Assembly: GCA_963773845.1 (NCBI GenBank)
Contig: CAVZCU010000013.1
Location: 434,001-498,000, forward strand
Source of the DNA: SIAJ01 sp963773845
Lineage (GTDB): Bacteria; Planctomycetota; Planctomycetia; Gemmatales; Gemmataceae
DNA length: 64,000 bases
Reading direction: 5' to 3'
Shown: piece by piece, positions 1 to 8,935 of the stretch
Layout: every line of letters starts with the position of its first letter
Numbering within the stretch: position 1 is the first letter of the stretch
Notes under the pieces: generated by a model
Database searches by the model: none
What the model was told of the DNA's origin: nothing
Seen by the model: the letters and a program-made list of their open reading frames with translations, nothing else
Program-made: the position numbers and the translations under genes

Positions 1-38
1 GGCATGAGCCAATTACTCTGACGGTCGGGTGGCTTAGC

Positions 39-638
39 GTGTCACTGGCAATCGCCGTAGCGTTGTCGTTGATGGTCATCTATGCGTCCCTAACAGCTGG
101 ACTGGCATGGGCGGAAACGCGCGGGCCCGAAATTGAAATTGGTCCGTTGCTGCTGGATATACCGGTCAAGATTTTTTACTTCTGGGTAGCGACAGGAGAA
201 ATTCCGGCAACCGTTAGGTTTAGGGTGATAAGCGTTTTGGATTCGACGGGCGAAGAAAAAACCGAGCGGTCATGGCAAGGCCACTGGCGCGGAAAGACGG
301 CTGACTTTGACGGAAATCTTCCAGCCAATGACAGAATTCAATATGGACTTCTCGGCGTCAGCAGGCGCCCTAGTGGCAATATGTCAGTTATTATCTTCAG
401 CAAAGAGAAATTTGAAGATCGCCAGAACCAGAACAGCCATTCGGCCATCTTTATTTCAAGAGACGTTCTGTTGGAGGAACAAGGCGATCTAACGATAACT
501 GTTTCCGTCGATTGCAGGGCACCGGCGGATGGTCAAGGGGAAAGGCCGGACAAAACTGCATACCCGAATCTTGTTTTCACGCTTTCGCCGAATCCGGCTT
601 CAGAGGTCAGATACTGTGTAGCTGGCGCACCATCCTAG
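39..638 (+). CDS. Hypothetical membrane-anchored or secreted protein, 5' end uncertain
   Basis: I do not recognise the family. From a GTG at 39 it gives 199 residues: a hydrophobic stretch over about residues 1-25 (signal peptide or anchor), then a soluble part rich in beta-type hydrophobic/polar alternation. The reading frame stays open to the left edge of the window, so the true start may lie further upstream and the gene may be cut off. No catalytic motif is visible. Codon use resembles the flanking genes but is slightly more AT-rich. Confidence 0.5.
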   Translation: MSLAIAVALSLMVIYASLTAGLAWAETRGPEIEIGPLLLDIPVKIFYFWVATGEIPATVRFRVISVLDSTGEEKTERSWQGHWRGKTADFDGNLPANDRIQYGLLGVSRRPSGNMSVIIFSKEKFEDRQNQNSHSAIFISRDVLLEEQGDLTITVSVDCRAPADGQGERPDKTAYPNLVFTLSPNPASEVRYCVAGAPS

Positions 639-1057
639 AGTCGCGTCGGAAACCGGATAGCCCCGAAAACCCGGTGTTTGAGATGCAAGAAATGAATTCG
701 TCGCGCCGGAATCATCGAACCACACACGTCCCAAATGCCGCCACGAACCGCTCGGTGGGCGCTCTTCCGCAATGATCAGGCAAGGTTTGAACGTAAATCG
801 GGACACTTCGGGGACAGCAATCGTCGAATATCGGTTCCATCCGTGCTGCCGAATGACGCACGCATATTATGAGGCCGCAATGCAGTACGGCGACACGGTG
901 GCAGCTTGTCGCCTAGAATTGCCCACAGGCTGCGTTGGGAACGGTTGCGTATACAAGTTGCCAGCTTGTGAGCGTGTATGAGCGACAAGCGGGCAGCTTG
1001 TCTCTACGCCAAAGCGATAAACGGGCAGCTTGCAAATCACGCGCGGTGAATTACACC
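639..1057. other. Non-coding gap with degenerate palindromic repeats
   Basis: No convincing gene is present. Positions about 895-1045 hold several copies of GCAGCTTGT and its complement ACAAGC, for example near 899, 953, 990 and 1026. This is a degraded version of the repeat family at 14435-14495 and 16497-16620. The rest (639-890) shows nothing I can name. Confidence 0.5.
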
Positions 1058-3352
1058 ATGGTCGAATCGATCCATCCTGCTCGCTCCCGACAATTGCCTC
1101 GTTTACTGGCGATCACGGCTCTGCTGGCTGGAGTCGTGGTGGCCGTCGTGATTTGGTGGAACCCCTCGAACCCGCCCGATTCCACTTCCGAGCCAGAACA
1201 CGCCATATTGCCCAATCTCGACTATAAGCCGCGGGACGCCAATTTCGACACGTCCGGCTATGTGATCGTGATGGCCCAGATGAAGCCATGGTCGAGTACG
1301 GCGACGCTCGAAGAGATCGGCAGCGATTTTGCCGCAACACCCGATCGAATCAAGAACCGAGCCGCGGCTCGGCTCGCCGACTCGCATACATCGAGCGAGG
1401 AACGACTTTACTGGACGATTGTTCGCGCGTGGCTGTTGAACTTCCAGGGCAAGCCAGCCGACGCATACAAGGTATTGGAGGAGGCACGCACCATCGCCGA
1501 AAGCGATACCGCGATCGCCGAGCAGATGCTTTACACGATTATCTACTTTCAGGGGGTCACCGCGCTACGTACAGGCGAGACCGAGAACTGCATCATGTGC
1601 CGTGGCGAAAGCTCCTGCATCCTGCCCATCGTGCCGGCTGCCGTTCACACAAACCCTAGGGGGTCCCGGCTGGCGATCCAGCATTTCACCGAATACCTCG
1701 ACCGCTTCCCGGACGATCTCGATGTGCGCTGGCTGCTGAACATTGCGCACATGACGCTTGGCGAACATCCGCAAGACGTCGAGTCCAATCAATTGCTGAC
1801 ACTCGCTCCTTACCTGAAGTCCGAGTTCGACATCGGGCGATTTCGAGACGTCGGCCATCTCGTCGGCGTCAATCGATTCAACTTTCAGGGCGGCGGAATC
1901 ATGGACGATTTCGACAACGACGGTTTGCTCGACATTGTTGTTACCTCCAATAACCCGACCGAGTCGATGGCGTTTTATCGCAACAAGGGGGACGGCACGT
2001 TCGAGCAGCGGATCAAGGAAGCCGGTCTGGAGGGCCAGCTCGGCGGACTCTACTGCGTCCAGGCCGATTTCGACAACGACGGCTGCATGGACATCTTCGT
2101 TCCACGCGGTGCATGGACGCCCTCTCCGGTACGCCCGAGCTTGCTCCGGAACAACGGGAAAGGCACCTTCACCGACGTCACGAAGGAGGCCGGTCTCGAT
2201 GCTGCTCTCAATTCCCTGTCCGCATGCTGGGCTGACTTCGACAACGACGGCTACCTCGACCTCTTTATTCCGTGCGGGCCGCAGAAGTGTCGACTGTACC
2301 GCAACAAGGGCAACGGAACTTTCGAGGATGTCGCGGAAAAGGCGGGCCTCACCGGCGACAAGACGGGACCCGGCATCTGGAGAAGCGCTGCCTGGATCGA
2401 CTTCGACAACGACGGCTATCCCGATCTATTCATCAACACGATCGGCGGAACGGCGATCCTTTACCGAAACAACCGGAATGGCACATTTTCCAATGTCACC
2501 ACGGCAATGGGCATCGATGGGCCCTTGAATGGCTTCTCGTGCTGGGCATTCGATTACGACAACGACGGCTGGCCCGACATTTTCGCCACGTGCTACAACT
2601 ACACGCTCTCGGATGTTGTTCGCGGACTTCAGGGACAGCCGCACTCGAACCAGTCGAACCGACTATACAAGAATCTCGGTGGGAAGGGGTTCAAGGACGT
2701 CACGAAAGAGGCGGGCCTCGACATGGTCTTCGCCACCATGGGGAGCAACTTTGGCGACTTCGACGGCGACGGCTATCTCGACATGTACCTCGCAACCGGT
2801 GGGCCGGACCTGCCGTTGATCGTTCCCAATCGCATGTTCAAGAACGTCGGCGGGCAAGCGCTTCGCCGAAATCACGGCCTCGTCGCGAACCGGCAACTTG
2901 CAAAAGGGCCACAGTGTCGCCTGCGGCGACTGGGATCGAAATGGGACGCTCGACCTCTTCGTGCAGATGGGCGGGGCGACGTACGGCGACCAGTACCACA
3001 ATATCTTGTTCCAGAATCCCGGGCAGAAAAACAACTGGCTGAACGTGAAACTGGTTGGCAAGAAAACGAACCGCTGCGCGATCGGGCGCGAATCAAGGTC
3101 GTGACCGCCGGTGAGAATCCACTTACCGTTTATCGCAATGTCACGTCCGGCAGCAGTTTCGGCGCGAACCCATTGGAGCAAATGATTGGGCTTGGCAAGA
3201 CAGACCGAATCGCCTTGCTCGAAATCAATTGGCCGACGAGCGGGACGACCCAGACCTTCCGCGACCTTCCCGCGAACCAGGCAATCGAGATCACCGAGTT
3301 CGCGAAGGATTTTCGACAGCGCAAGTACCAGGCCATCCCACTGCCGAAATGA
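1058..3352 (+). CDS. FG-GAP/VCBS repeat protein with C-terminal UnbV (CRTAC1-like) domain, two frame breaks
   Basis: Extracytoplasmic beta-propeller of the CRTAC1/ASPIC type. The ATG at 1058 gives an N-terminal anchor at about residues 12-32. A helical, TPR-like region follows (about 80-265), then at least six DxDxDG calcium-binding repeats (DFDNDG, DYDNDG, DFDGDG) between about 1903 and 2780. Around 2850 the frame moves by +1; the segment 2850-3087 carries a seventh repeat (DWDRNGTLD) in the new frame. At about 3087 one G seems to be missing from a G run and the original frame resumes with the UnbV region (IGARIKV, then SGSSFGANP). The protein is conserved on both sides of each break, so I read it as one gene with two indels. 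The family is common in planctomycetes and its role is unknown. Confidence 0.8.
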   Translation: MVESIHPARSRQLPRLLAITALLAGVVVAVVIWWNPSNPPDSTSEPEHAILPNLDYKPRDANFDTSGYVIVMAQMKPWSSTATLEEIGSDFAATPDRIKNRAAARLADSHTSSEERLYWTIVRAWLLNFQGKPADAYKVLEEARTIAESDTAIAEQMLYTIIYFQGVTALRTGETENCIMCRGESSCILPIVPAAVHTNPRGSRLAIQHFTEYLDRFPDDLDVRWLLNIAHMTLGEHPQDVESNQLLTLAPYLKSEFDIGRFRDVGHLVGVNRFNFQGGGIMDDFDNDGLLDIVVTSNNPTESMAFYRNKGDGTFEQRIKEAGLEGQLGGLYCVQADFDNDGCMDIFVPRGAWTPSPVRPSLLRNNGKGTFTDVTKEAGLDAALNSLSACWADFDNDGYLDLFIPCGPQKCRLYRNKGNGTFEDVAEKAGLTGDKTGPGIWRSAAWIDFDNDGYPDLFINTIGGTAILYRNNRNGTFSNVTTAMGIDGPLNGFSCWAFDYDNDGWPDIFATCYNYTLSDVVRGLQGQPHSNQSNRLYKNLGGKGFKDVTKEAGLDMVFATMGSNFGDFDGDGYLDMYLATGGPDLPLIVPNRMFKNVGGQALRRNHGLVANRQLAKGPQCRLRRLGSKWDARPLRADGRGDVRRPVPQYLVPESRAEKQLAERETGWQENEPLRDRARIKVVTAGENPLTVYRNVTSGSSFGANPLEQMIGLGKTDRIALLEINWPTSGTTQTFRDLPANQAIEITEFAKDFRQRKYQAIPLPK

Positions 3353-3984
3353 GTCGGGGTAGAAGTTGACCCTCATGGGTCGCGAGAATCCTCCAACCCA
3401 TTTGACGCCGACCCGGCAAACCGCGGACCTGGCGAGCCGCCGACGTGAGTCGGCGGAGTACCCTTCGGCTCGCATCGCATCCCTTTGTTACGACGCGCTC
3501 GAGGGTTTTGCCAGCAACGCCTGAAGTGTGAGTTTTGAAGTGGCGCATCGGCGGAGCCCTCAGGCGCAGGCTTGGCCCGCTTGCCGCCGCCGAGTTCTGC
3601 GATCCCTACCGGGACCGTTCCTTTTTCCATTCGCTGTCCGGCGGTCGATGCTGCGCTTCGACCGCCGGCTAGTTTCTGCCGTCCCTTCGGAATGCTCGCC
3701 GACCGCGGAGCGGTCGCAGACATTAGCCGGCGGTCGAAGCGCGGCGTCGACCGCCGGAAAGCGAGTTTCAAACAGGGGCGATCCCGGCCGTGGGAGCGCA
3801 GCGAAGGCTGCCATGAGGGCTCCGCCGATGCGCATGATCGCAACTTCATTAAGCGTAATCGAAGGCCACGCCGGCCGACCTGGGGCACTCGTTGAATCAT
3901 GGGCAATCGTCGCGTTCGCTAACGCTTCAGACTCCGCTGCGCCCAAATCCGAAATGCACTCCCAATCGCGATCCGTCTGGATCG
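3353..3984. other. Repeat-rich intergenic region
   Basis: No gene can be supported; overlapping short frames on both strands are an effect of palindromic, GC-rich sequence. It contains a short hairpin near 3435-3456 (GCCGCCGAC against GTCGGCGG), the element at 3543-3833, and a fragment at about 3916-3940 resembling the repeat unit at 52897-52994. Confidence 0.6.
3543..3833. repeat. MITE-like palindromic element with 20-bp terminal inverted repeats
   Basis: The 20 bases at 3543-3562 are the exact reverse complement of 3814-3833. Inside are further hairpins built from the CCGGCGGTCGA / TCGACCGCCGG unit at about 3640-3672 and 3730-3760. The size (291 bp), terminal inverted repeats and lack of an open frame fit a non-autonomous mobile element or a large structured repeat. 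No target-site duplication was established. Confidence 0.55.
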
Positions 3985-4779
3985 TCAACGTTTGGCAGCC
4001 AAGGACAAATAGTCCCTTTTCTGGCTGGGAAAATAGCGCTCCGGGTCGACCATCCGCCAACACGCCTCCATTCGATTCCATGCGGCTCGCCAATACCGAC
4101 GCCCGTGATAGCCGCCGGCCCGCAACGCTCTGCGGTTAGCAAGCCAGACCAATAACATGACGCCGAAGAAGCCGACTCGGTGGGCGAGCATCGTCAGTCG
4201 AAACGCCAAGCGCGGGCGCGAGCGGAAAATAGCCGCGAGTCGTTCGCACTGAAAGCGCAGATGGGGAATCTCGTCGGCCAGGATTCGTGAGCAGATGGCG
4301 CGCAACATTCGCGATCGGGTTGAGCGCCGAATGGCGTTGTAGTAGACGAGTGCCAAAGTCTCGACCATCAAGACCGGCGTGGTCCAGGCTTCCATATTTG
4401 GAAGGAAATACCGGGCCAAGCGAAAAAGACTATCGCCCCAGTTGGATTGGACGCGTCCGATGCCGGCCCGGTCGAGGAATTGGCCCAGCATTTCGCCGTG
4501 CTTTTGCTCTTCGCGAATAAACAGTTCGACAGCCTCGGCATATTCCGGCTCGTCGATTTGCTCGGCATGGCGGGCCGCAATTGCCCGCAAGTGTCCTCCA
4601 TCCGATGTCTCGCCAAGCTGCCAGGCCTGGAGCGACTTGCCAATGATGGCCAATTCCTCGTCCGTCACTTCCGCACCGAGTGCCCAGTCGATCGGCCACG
4701 GCTTGGCCGCATTGCCGCGAAAGTATTCCACCCATTGTGCGGTAGACTTGATGCCCAGGTTGGCGTCGCGGGTCGGCAT
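3985..4779 (-). CDS. Ferritin-like domain protein
   Basis: The 264-residue protein has the carboxylate/His pattern of a diiron four-helix bundle: an EEQKH motif at about residues 89-93, preceded by HAEQIDEPEYAE, and a second E...DEIPHLRF motif at about 169-177. A hydrophobic stretch at about 198-213 could be a buried helix or membrane contact. The start at 4779 lies 24 bases downstream (in the gene direction) of a palindrome that recurs upstream of the 5847 gene. It is therefore probably controlled by the regulator encoded just upstream at 4863-5246. Function is inferred only as iron/oxygen-related redox chemistry or oxygen-tolerance; the substrate is unknown. Confidence 0.7.
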   Translation of the reverse strand: MPTRDANLGIKSTAQWVEYFRGNAAKPWPIDWALGAEVTDEELAIIGKSLQAWQLGETSDGGHLRAIAARHAEQIDEPEYAEAVELFIREEQKHGEMLGQFLDRAGIGRVQSNWGDSLFRLARYFLPNMEAWTTPVLMVETLALVYYNAIRRSTRSRMLRAICSRILADEIPHLRFQCERLAAIFRSRPRLAFRLTMLAHRVGFFGVMLLVWLANRRALRAGGYHGRRYWRAAWNRMEACWRMVDPERYFPSQKRDYLSLAAKR

Positions 4780-4802
4780 GATAACTGGCTCCCAAGGAAA
4801 GT

Positions 4803-4819
4803 ACTTTGCAATGCAAAGT
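4803..4819. promoter_or_regulatory. Operator-like palindrome, copy 1
   Basis: ACTTTGCA-A-TGCAAAGT is a perfect 8+1+8 dyad located 24 bases upstream of the ferritin-like gene start. The same 17-bp pattern occurs at 5863-5879. Its length and symmetry suit a dimeric winged-helix repressor. Confidence 0.65.
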
Positions 4820-4862
4820 TAATGGACAAATGAAAGGCCGACTTCCTGCGAGTCGGCCTCGT

Positions 4863-5246
4863 TTATGCGGGTGACCAACCTTTGCGGAATTCGCCCTCCG
4901 CCGGCTTGTCGGCCGGCAGCGCATCGTGAATGACGTGTTCCAGTACGCTCAAATACTCGCGGAATTTCGCGCGGCCGCGATCGGTGATTCGGACCAGTGT
5001 TTGCGGTCTGTTTCCTTTGGTGCCCTTCCACATCTCGATGAGGCCGGACTCTTGCAAAATCGTCAAGTGCCGGCTGAGGTTGCCATCGGTGAGGGCGCAC
5101 AGGGTTTTCAGGTCATTGAATAAGAGACCATCTGGACGGCCGATGAGGCTGGTCAGAATGCCGAGTCGCGCCTTCTCGTGGATCACACGGTCGAGGCCTT
5201 CGTAGGCATAGCGTCCCGATTCATCGGGCCGGTTCGACTTGGCCAT
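4863..5246 (-). CDS. Winged-helix transcriptional regulator (ArsR/MarR-like fold)
   Basis: From the ATG at 5246 it encodes 127 residues. A helix-turn-helix with a wing is recognisable: KARLGILTSLIG, FNDLKTLCALTDGNLSRHL as turn and recognition helix, then a wing ending VRITDRGRAKFREYL. No metal-binding cysteine cluster is evident. It overlaps the end of the membrane-protein gene (5221-5847), so the two are probably co-transcribed. This resembles the small winged-helix regulators that repress a neighbouring membrane protein. It is the natural candidate to bind the palindromes at 4803 and 5863. Confidence 0.8.
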   Translation of the reverse strand: MAKSNRPDESGRYAYEGLDRVIHEKARLGILTSLIGRPDGLLFNDLKTLCALTDGNLSRHLTILQESGLIEMWKGTKGNRPQTLVRITDRGRAKFREYLSVLEHVIHDALPADKPAEGEFRKGWSPA

Positions 5247-5847
5247 CGGTTCGCTCCAGGGTCCAGAATAGCACGGCGGACGCCAGCAATTGTCCGGCGC
5301 CAAAAGGCAGAGCCATTGCCCAAGGAGACAGCGCGTACGGTCCCCGGGCAGCGAGCAAAGTAGCGATCCCCGCAATCAAGTAGAAGACACCCACGGCGAA
5401 CGCGGATCGCGGCAACAACCGGCAGGAAGCGAACACGCCCTGGCTAAAGAAGACTTGCCACAAGCCCGGAAGCAGCCAGGCGATCTGCGGCGCAACGCGA
5501 ACGATGACGGCGGTAACCGCGGCCGCCCCAACCAGGCACGGCGCAAATTGCCCGATCGCCAGCCAGGTCACGGGGCGAGTGCTCGATGCGCCCGCCACGC
5601 GATCGCGCAGGAACATCGCCAGTCCGGCAGCGAGGATGCTCAGCAATGCCACCCCGGACCAAAGCGCGACATAACCGGGCACGTCCTGTTCGGGGCGCGG
5701 CAACAAGCTCGGTTGCATAACGCCGGCGCTCAATGCAAGCACTGCCGAGAACGCGACGGGCAGCGCTCGATAGCCGCGAAAGACTTCGGTCTCCGCCATC
5801 CGCCGACGAATGACGGCAATGCTGTCCAAGGCTTCGCGGAGATCCAT
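5221..5847 (-). CDS. Polytopic membrane protein co-transcribed with winged-helix regulator
   Basis: About 208 residues from the ATG at 5847 (MDLREALDSI); an alternative GTG at 5871 would place the start inside the palindrome and is less likely. A soluble N-terminus of about 30 residues is followed by five to six hydrophobic segments. The family is not recognised by name; membrane proteins of this layout are often paired with a small winged-helix regulator. The 3' end overlaps the regulator start by 26 bases, which points to translational coupling. The operon is preceded by the second copy of the 17-bp palindrome. Confidence 0.7.
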   Translation of the reverse strand: MDLREALDSIAVIRRRMAETEVFRGYRALPVAFSAVLALSAGVMQPSLLPRPEQDVPGYVALWSGVALLSILAAGLAMFLRDRVAGASSTRPVTWLAIGQFAPCLVGAAAVTAVIVRVAPQIAWLLPGLWQVFFSQGVFASCRLLPRSAFAVGVFYLIAGIATLLAARGPYALSPWAMALPFGAGQLLASAVLFWTLERTDGQVEPAR

Positions 5848-5862
5848 GCGGACGCCCCCAAT

Positions 5863-5879
5863 ACTTTGCACAGCAAAGT
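5863..5879. promoter_or_regulatory. Operator-like palindrome, copy 2
   Basis: ACTTTGC-ACA-GCAAAGT is a perfect 7+3+7 dyad lying 16 bases upstream of the membrane protein/regulator operon. With copy 1 at 4803-4819 it gives the consensus ACTTTGCANNGCAAAGT. This placement suggests autoregulation plus control of the ferritin-like gene. Confidence 0.65.
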
Positions 5880-5998
5880 TTAAGGGGCGGCGGGGTGGTT
5901 GTCAACGCCATACTTGGCAAACGATTGCGGCGCGTTTGCCGATGAGTGCTCGATTGTCGTGGCGACTGGCTACTAAACTAGCACAACCCTAGAGTCCG

Positions 5999-6184
5999 TT
6001 TCCCAAGTAGGTCCGCCGAGCCGAGGCGGACCAGGGCGCCAGCCGTGGAGACGGCATGATGCCATTCCCGTATGCAAGGTGGTCCGGCTCGGCTCGCCGG
6101 ACCTACTGGACTGTTTCCCAAGTACGTCCGCCGAGCCGAGGCGGACCAGGGCGCCAGCGGTCCGGCTCGGCTCGCCGGACCTAC
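5999..6184. repeat. Two tandem copies of a palindromic repeat
   Basis: A 44-bp unit beginning TTTCCCAAGTA at 5999-6042 recurs with one mismatch at 6114-6157. Each copy is followed by an arm (6080-6105 and 6159-6184) containing GGTCCGGCTCGGCTCGCC, complementary to the GGTCCGCCGAGCCGAGGC in the unit. Each copy can therefore fold into a hairpin. It lies upstream of the hemerythrin gene and has no coding content. The sequence 5880-5998 shows nothing else. Confidence 0.7.
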
Positions 6185-6227
6185 TAGTGAAAGAGTCTCT
6201 ATCAATCGCCGCCCAGGAGAACTTCTC

Positions 6228-6923
6228 ATGAAGAGCGATCGGCGAGTGTTTCTGCTCAATGCGAGCACAATCGGCGTGGCGGGGTCTTTGATCGGTCCGA
6301 CCTTCGGCCAAGACAAAGTGGCCAAGAAGGCGGAGCCCGAAGAAGACATTTCCGCGCCCGAAGATCTGATGCGTGAGCACGGGGTGCTCAATCGGATTCT
6401 GCTCATCTATGAGGAAGGCCTGCGCCGGCTGCACGCCAAGAAGGAGGCGCCGCCGGAGGTCTTCCACAAGCCAGCCATGTTGGTGCGCACGTTTGTCGAG
6501 GACTACCACGAGAAACTGGAAGAGAAGTTCATCTTCCCGCCGTTTGAGAAAAAGAAACAAATGGTCGATCTCGTGACCACTTTGCGCAAGCAGCACGAGG
6601 CCGGTCGAAAAGTCACCGACATCGTTCTCCGCAATGCGACCGGGGATCAATTCCACAAGCCGGAAGCCCGTCAAGAAGTCATCCATGCCTGCGAGGCGTT
6701 TATTCGCATGTATCGTCCGCACGAGGCTCGCGAGGACACGGTGATCTTTCCCGCCTTGTACAAACTGATCGGCGAGAAGGAAGTCAAGGAACTCGGCGAG
6801 CAGTTCGAGAAGGAAGAACACCGGCTGTTCGGCGAGGAAGGATTTGAGAAGAACGTCGCAGAAGTGGCCAAGATCGAGAAGCAACTCGGCATTTACGACC
6901 TGGCAAGTTTCACTCCCAAGTGA
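6228..6923 (+). CDS. Tat-exported hemerythrin-domain protein
   Basis: The ATG at 6228 is preceded by AGGAG 8-12 bases upstream. The N-terminus has a twin-arginine signal (SDRRVFLLNAS, then a hydrophobic run and SLIGPTFG), so it is probably exported folded. The four-helix hemerythrin bundle is supported by REHGVLNRIL (about residue 48), EDYHEKLEEKFIFP (about 91), RKQHEAGR (about 123) and YRPHEAREDTVIFP (about 164): the H...H/E...H/E pattern of a non-haem diiron site. The family binds O2, NO or senses redox state. The frame also extends upstream through the repeat, but the Tat signal and ribosome site fix the start. Length 231 residues is normal for exported hemerythrins. Confidence 0.85.
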   Translation: MKSDRRVFLLNASTIGVAGSLIGPTFGQDKVAKKAEPEEDISAPEDLMREHGVLNRILLIYEEGLRRLHAKKEAPPEVFHKPAMLVRTFVEDYHEKLEEKFIFPPFEKKKQMVDLVTTLRKQHEAGRKVTDIVLRNATGDQFHKPEARQEVIHACEAFIRMYRPHEAREDTVIFPALYKLIGEKEVKELGEQFEKEEHRLFGEEGFEKNVAEVAKIEKQLGIYDLASFTPK

Positions 6924-6926
6924 GCG

Positions 6927-8310
6927 TCAGCCAAACAGCTCCATTCGCGGTTGGCCGGCGCTGACGGGACGAGTGAAGCCGTCGGCGCCGAGCCGCGTTT
7001 CCGGTTCAATGCCGAGCGCATGGAAGAGCGTGGCGCCGAAATCTTCCGGCCGAACGGGATTGTCGCGGACATAGCTCCCATGCTTGTCCGACGAGCCGTA
7101 GACTGCCCCGCCGCGGACCCCGGCTCCCGCGAGCATAGCGGAGTAGCACGCGGGCCAGTGGTCGCGGCCCTCGTTGCTGATTCGTGGCGAACGGCCGAAT
7201 TCGCCGACCATCACGACCAACGTATTCTCCAACATGCCGCGATCTTCCAGATCGACCAGAAGCGCGGAGACCGCTTCGTCGACGCGTGGCAACGCCCAAC
7301 CCAGGCCGAAATGACCGGCGCCGAAAATACTGCCCAGGTTCGCCCCGTTGCCGTGCATGTCCCAGGTCTGCACGTTCCGGAACTTTTCCCCGGGCGGCAG
7401 GCCGGTCCACGCAGTGACGCTGACCAGCCGCGTGCCGGCCTCGATCAATCGACGAGCAAGTAACAGGTTCTGCCCCAGTGGATGCCGGCCATAGCGATCG
7501 CGAACTTCGGCTGGCTCGCGATCGAGATCGAACGCGGACCGTGCTTCCGGACCAGTCAACAGATCCATGGCGCGCCGCCGATAAGGCCTTAGATCGCTTT
7601 GTGCTATTGGAACCGCATCCGTCGCACGATCGACTTGGGCCAGGAGTTGCTCTCGGTTGCGGAGGCGATTGGCCGGCACATCCACTGCGGGATCAAACAC
7701 CTTGACGCGAAAGCCCGGCACGGATGGGTTGTCGAGATCGTTGCCGATCCGAACGGGGCTGTAGACCGGGCCAAGAAAGCCACCCGTCAAGTACCGCGGC
7801 TGCACGTCGCCGGCCAGATTCTGAATCCAGACATACGAGGGAACATTGCGCCGCCGGTCGAAGCTTGGCGGCGACCGCCCCGTAGTACGGCGTGTCGGCC
7901 CCGGGAATCGAGTGGCCGGTCATGCAGACGTGCATGCCGCCGTCATGTCCCGGATTGCCGTGCGACATCGAGCGCACCAGACAATAGCGATCGGCCAGAC
8001 GAGCCAGGCGTGGCAAGTGCTCGCAGACCCGCGTGCCGGGCACCACGGTCGGAATGGACTGGAATGGCCCGCGGATCTCGGCGGGAGCATCCGGCTTCAG
8101 ATCGAGGCTATCGATATGGCTGCACCCGCCATACTGGACGATGAAGATGCACGATCGGCTGGGCGGGAAATGATTGGAGTTCTTCGAAGTTTCCGCAGCA
8201 AGAAACTCGGGAAGCCCAAGTCCAACTGCGCCAATGCCGCCGAACTCCAAGAGTTGCCGGCGGCTGATGCGGATCGGACTCAACGGGCCAGCCTTCATCC
8301 CATCGAGCAT
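6927..8310 (-). CDS. DUF1501 protein (sulfatase-like fold), Tat-exported, one frame break
   Basis: The N-terminus (ISRRQLLEFGGIG) is a Tat signal. The next segment has the family motifs FIVQYGGCSHIDSLD, VRSMSHGNPGHDGGMH and TGHSIPGAD. At about 7850 the frame moves +1 in gene direction, probably one extra G in GGCGGCGCAAT. The C-terminal segment (ending at 6927) carries WDMHGNG, VVMVGEFGRSPRI and GRDHWP, the DUF1501/alkaline-phosphatase-like signature. Both halves are conserved, so it is one gene, about 460 residues. DUF1501 proteins are abundant in planctomycetes, usually beside DUF1549/DUF1553 proteins; a complete pair lies at 8936-12594. Confidence 0.85.
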
Positions 8311-8348
8311 ACCACGTTTGTCATGCGAAAGGAATTGGCGATTGCGAA

Positions 8349-8807
8349 TCAGCGAACCTCGGCGATCACGCTGATTTGCACCGCCGCGTTGAGCGGCATC
8401 TCATTGATGCCGAGAGCCGTTCGGGCATGCTGACCCCGCTCGCCGAATACCGCGAGGAACAACTCGGAAGCGCCATTGAGCACCTTCGGATGCTCATAAA
8501 ATCCGGCGCGCAAATGAACGTAGCCTTCCAGGCGGACGATTTGCACGACTTGTTCGAGATCGCCAACGGCCGACTTGAGTTGAGCGATTGCATTGATCGC
8601 GCAGACGCGGGCAGCATCGAAACCTTGCTCGATGCTGACCTCGGCGCCGAGCTTGCCGGTGTAGGCCAGCTTCCCGTCGCGCCATGGCAACTGGCCGCTA
8701 GTGATTACCAGATTTCCCGTGCGGACCCATGGAACATAAGCGCCGACCCCGGCCGGCGCAGGGGGAAGAACAATTCCTAACTCCTTCAGCTTGTTGTGAA
8801 CACTCAT
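8349..8807 (-). CDS. RidA/YjgF/UK114-family protein
   Basis: From the ATG at 8807 it encodes 152 residues starting MSVHNKLKELGI. The motifs VITSGQLPWRDGK, GFDAARVCAINAIAQLKSA and RTALGINEMPLNAAVQI match the longer RidA subfamily (the 150-residue YjgF type). The arginine in the RTALG segment corresponds to the usual substrate-contact Arg of RidA. Family members hydrolyse reactive enamine/imine intermediates of amino-acid metabolism; which substrate applies here is not deducible. It stands alone, oppositely oriented to the operon at 8936. Confidence 0.85.
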   Translation of the reverse strand: MSVHNKLKELGIVLPPAPAGVGAYVPWVRTGNLVITSGQLPWRDGKLAYTGKLGAEVSIEQGFDAARVCAINAIAQLKSAVGDLEQVVQIVRLEGYVHLRAGFYEHPKVLNGASELFLAVFGERGQHARTALGINEMPLNAAVQISVIAEVR

Positions 8808-8935
8808 GGTTCGATCTCCAAGATTCTTCAACGATGTTCGCGGCAGACGAAACAAACCGCTAAAATGCCATCACCTGCTGGATCCCACCGGACTCTTCGA
8901 TCAGTGTCCCGATGTAGCGCCTTTATGGTTTACCC

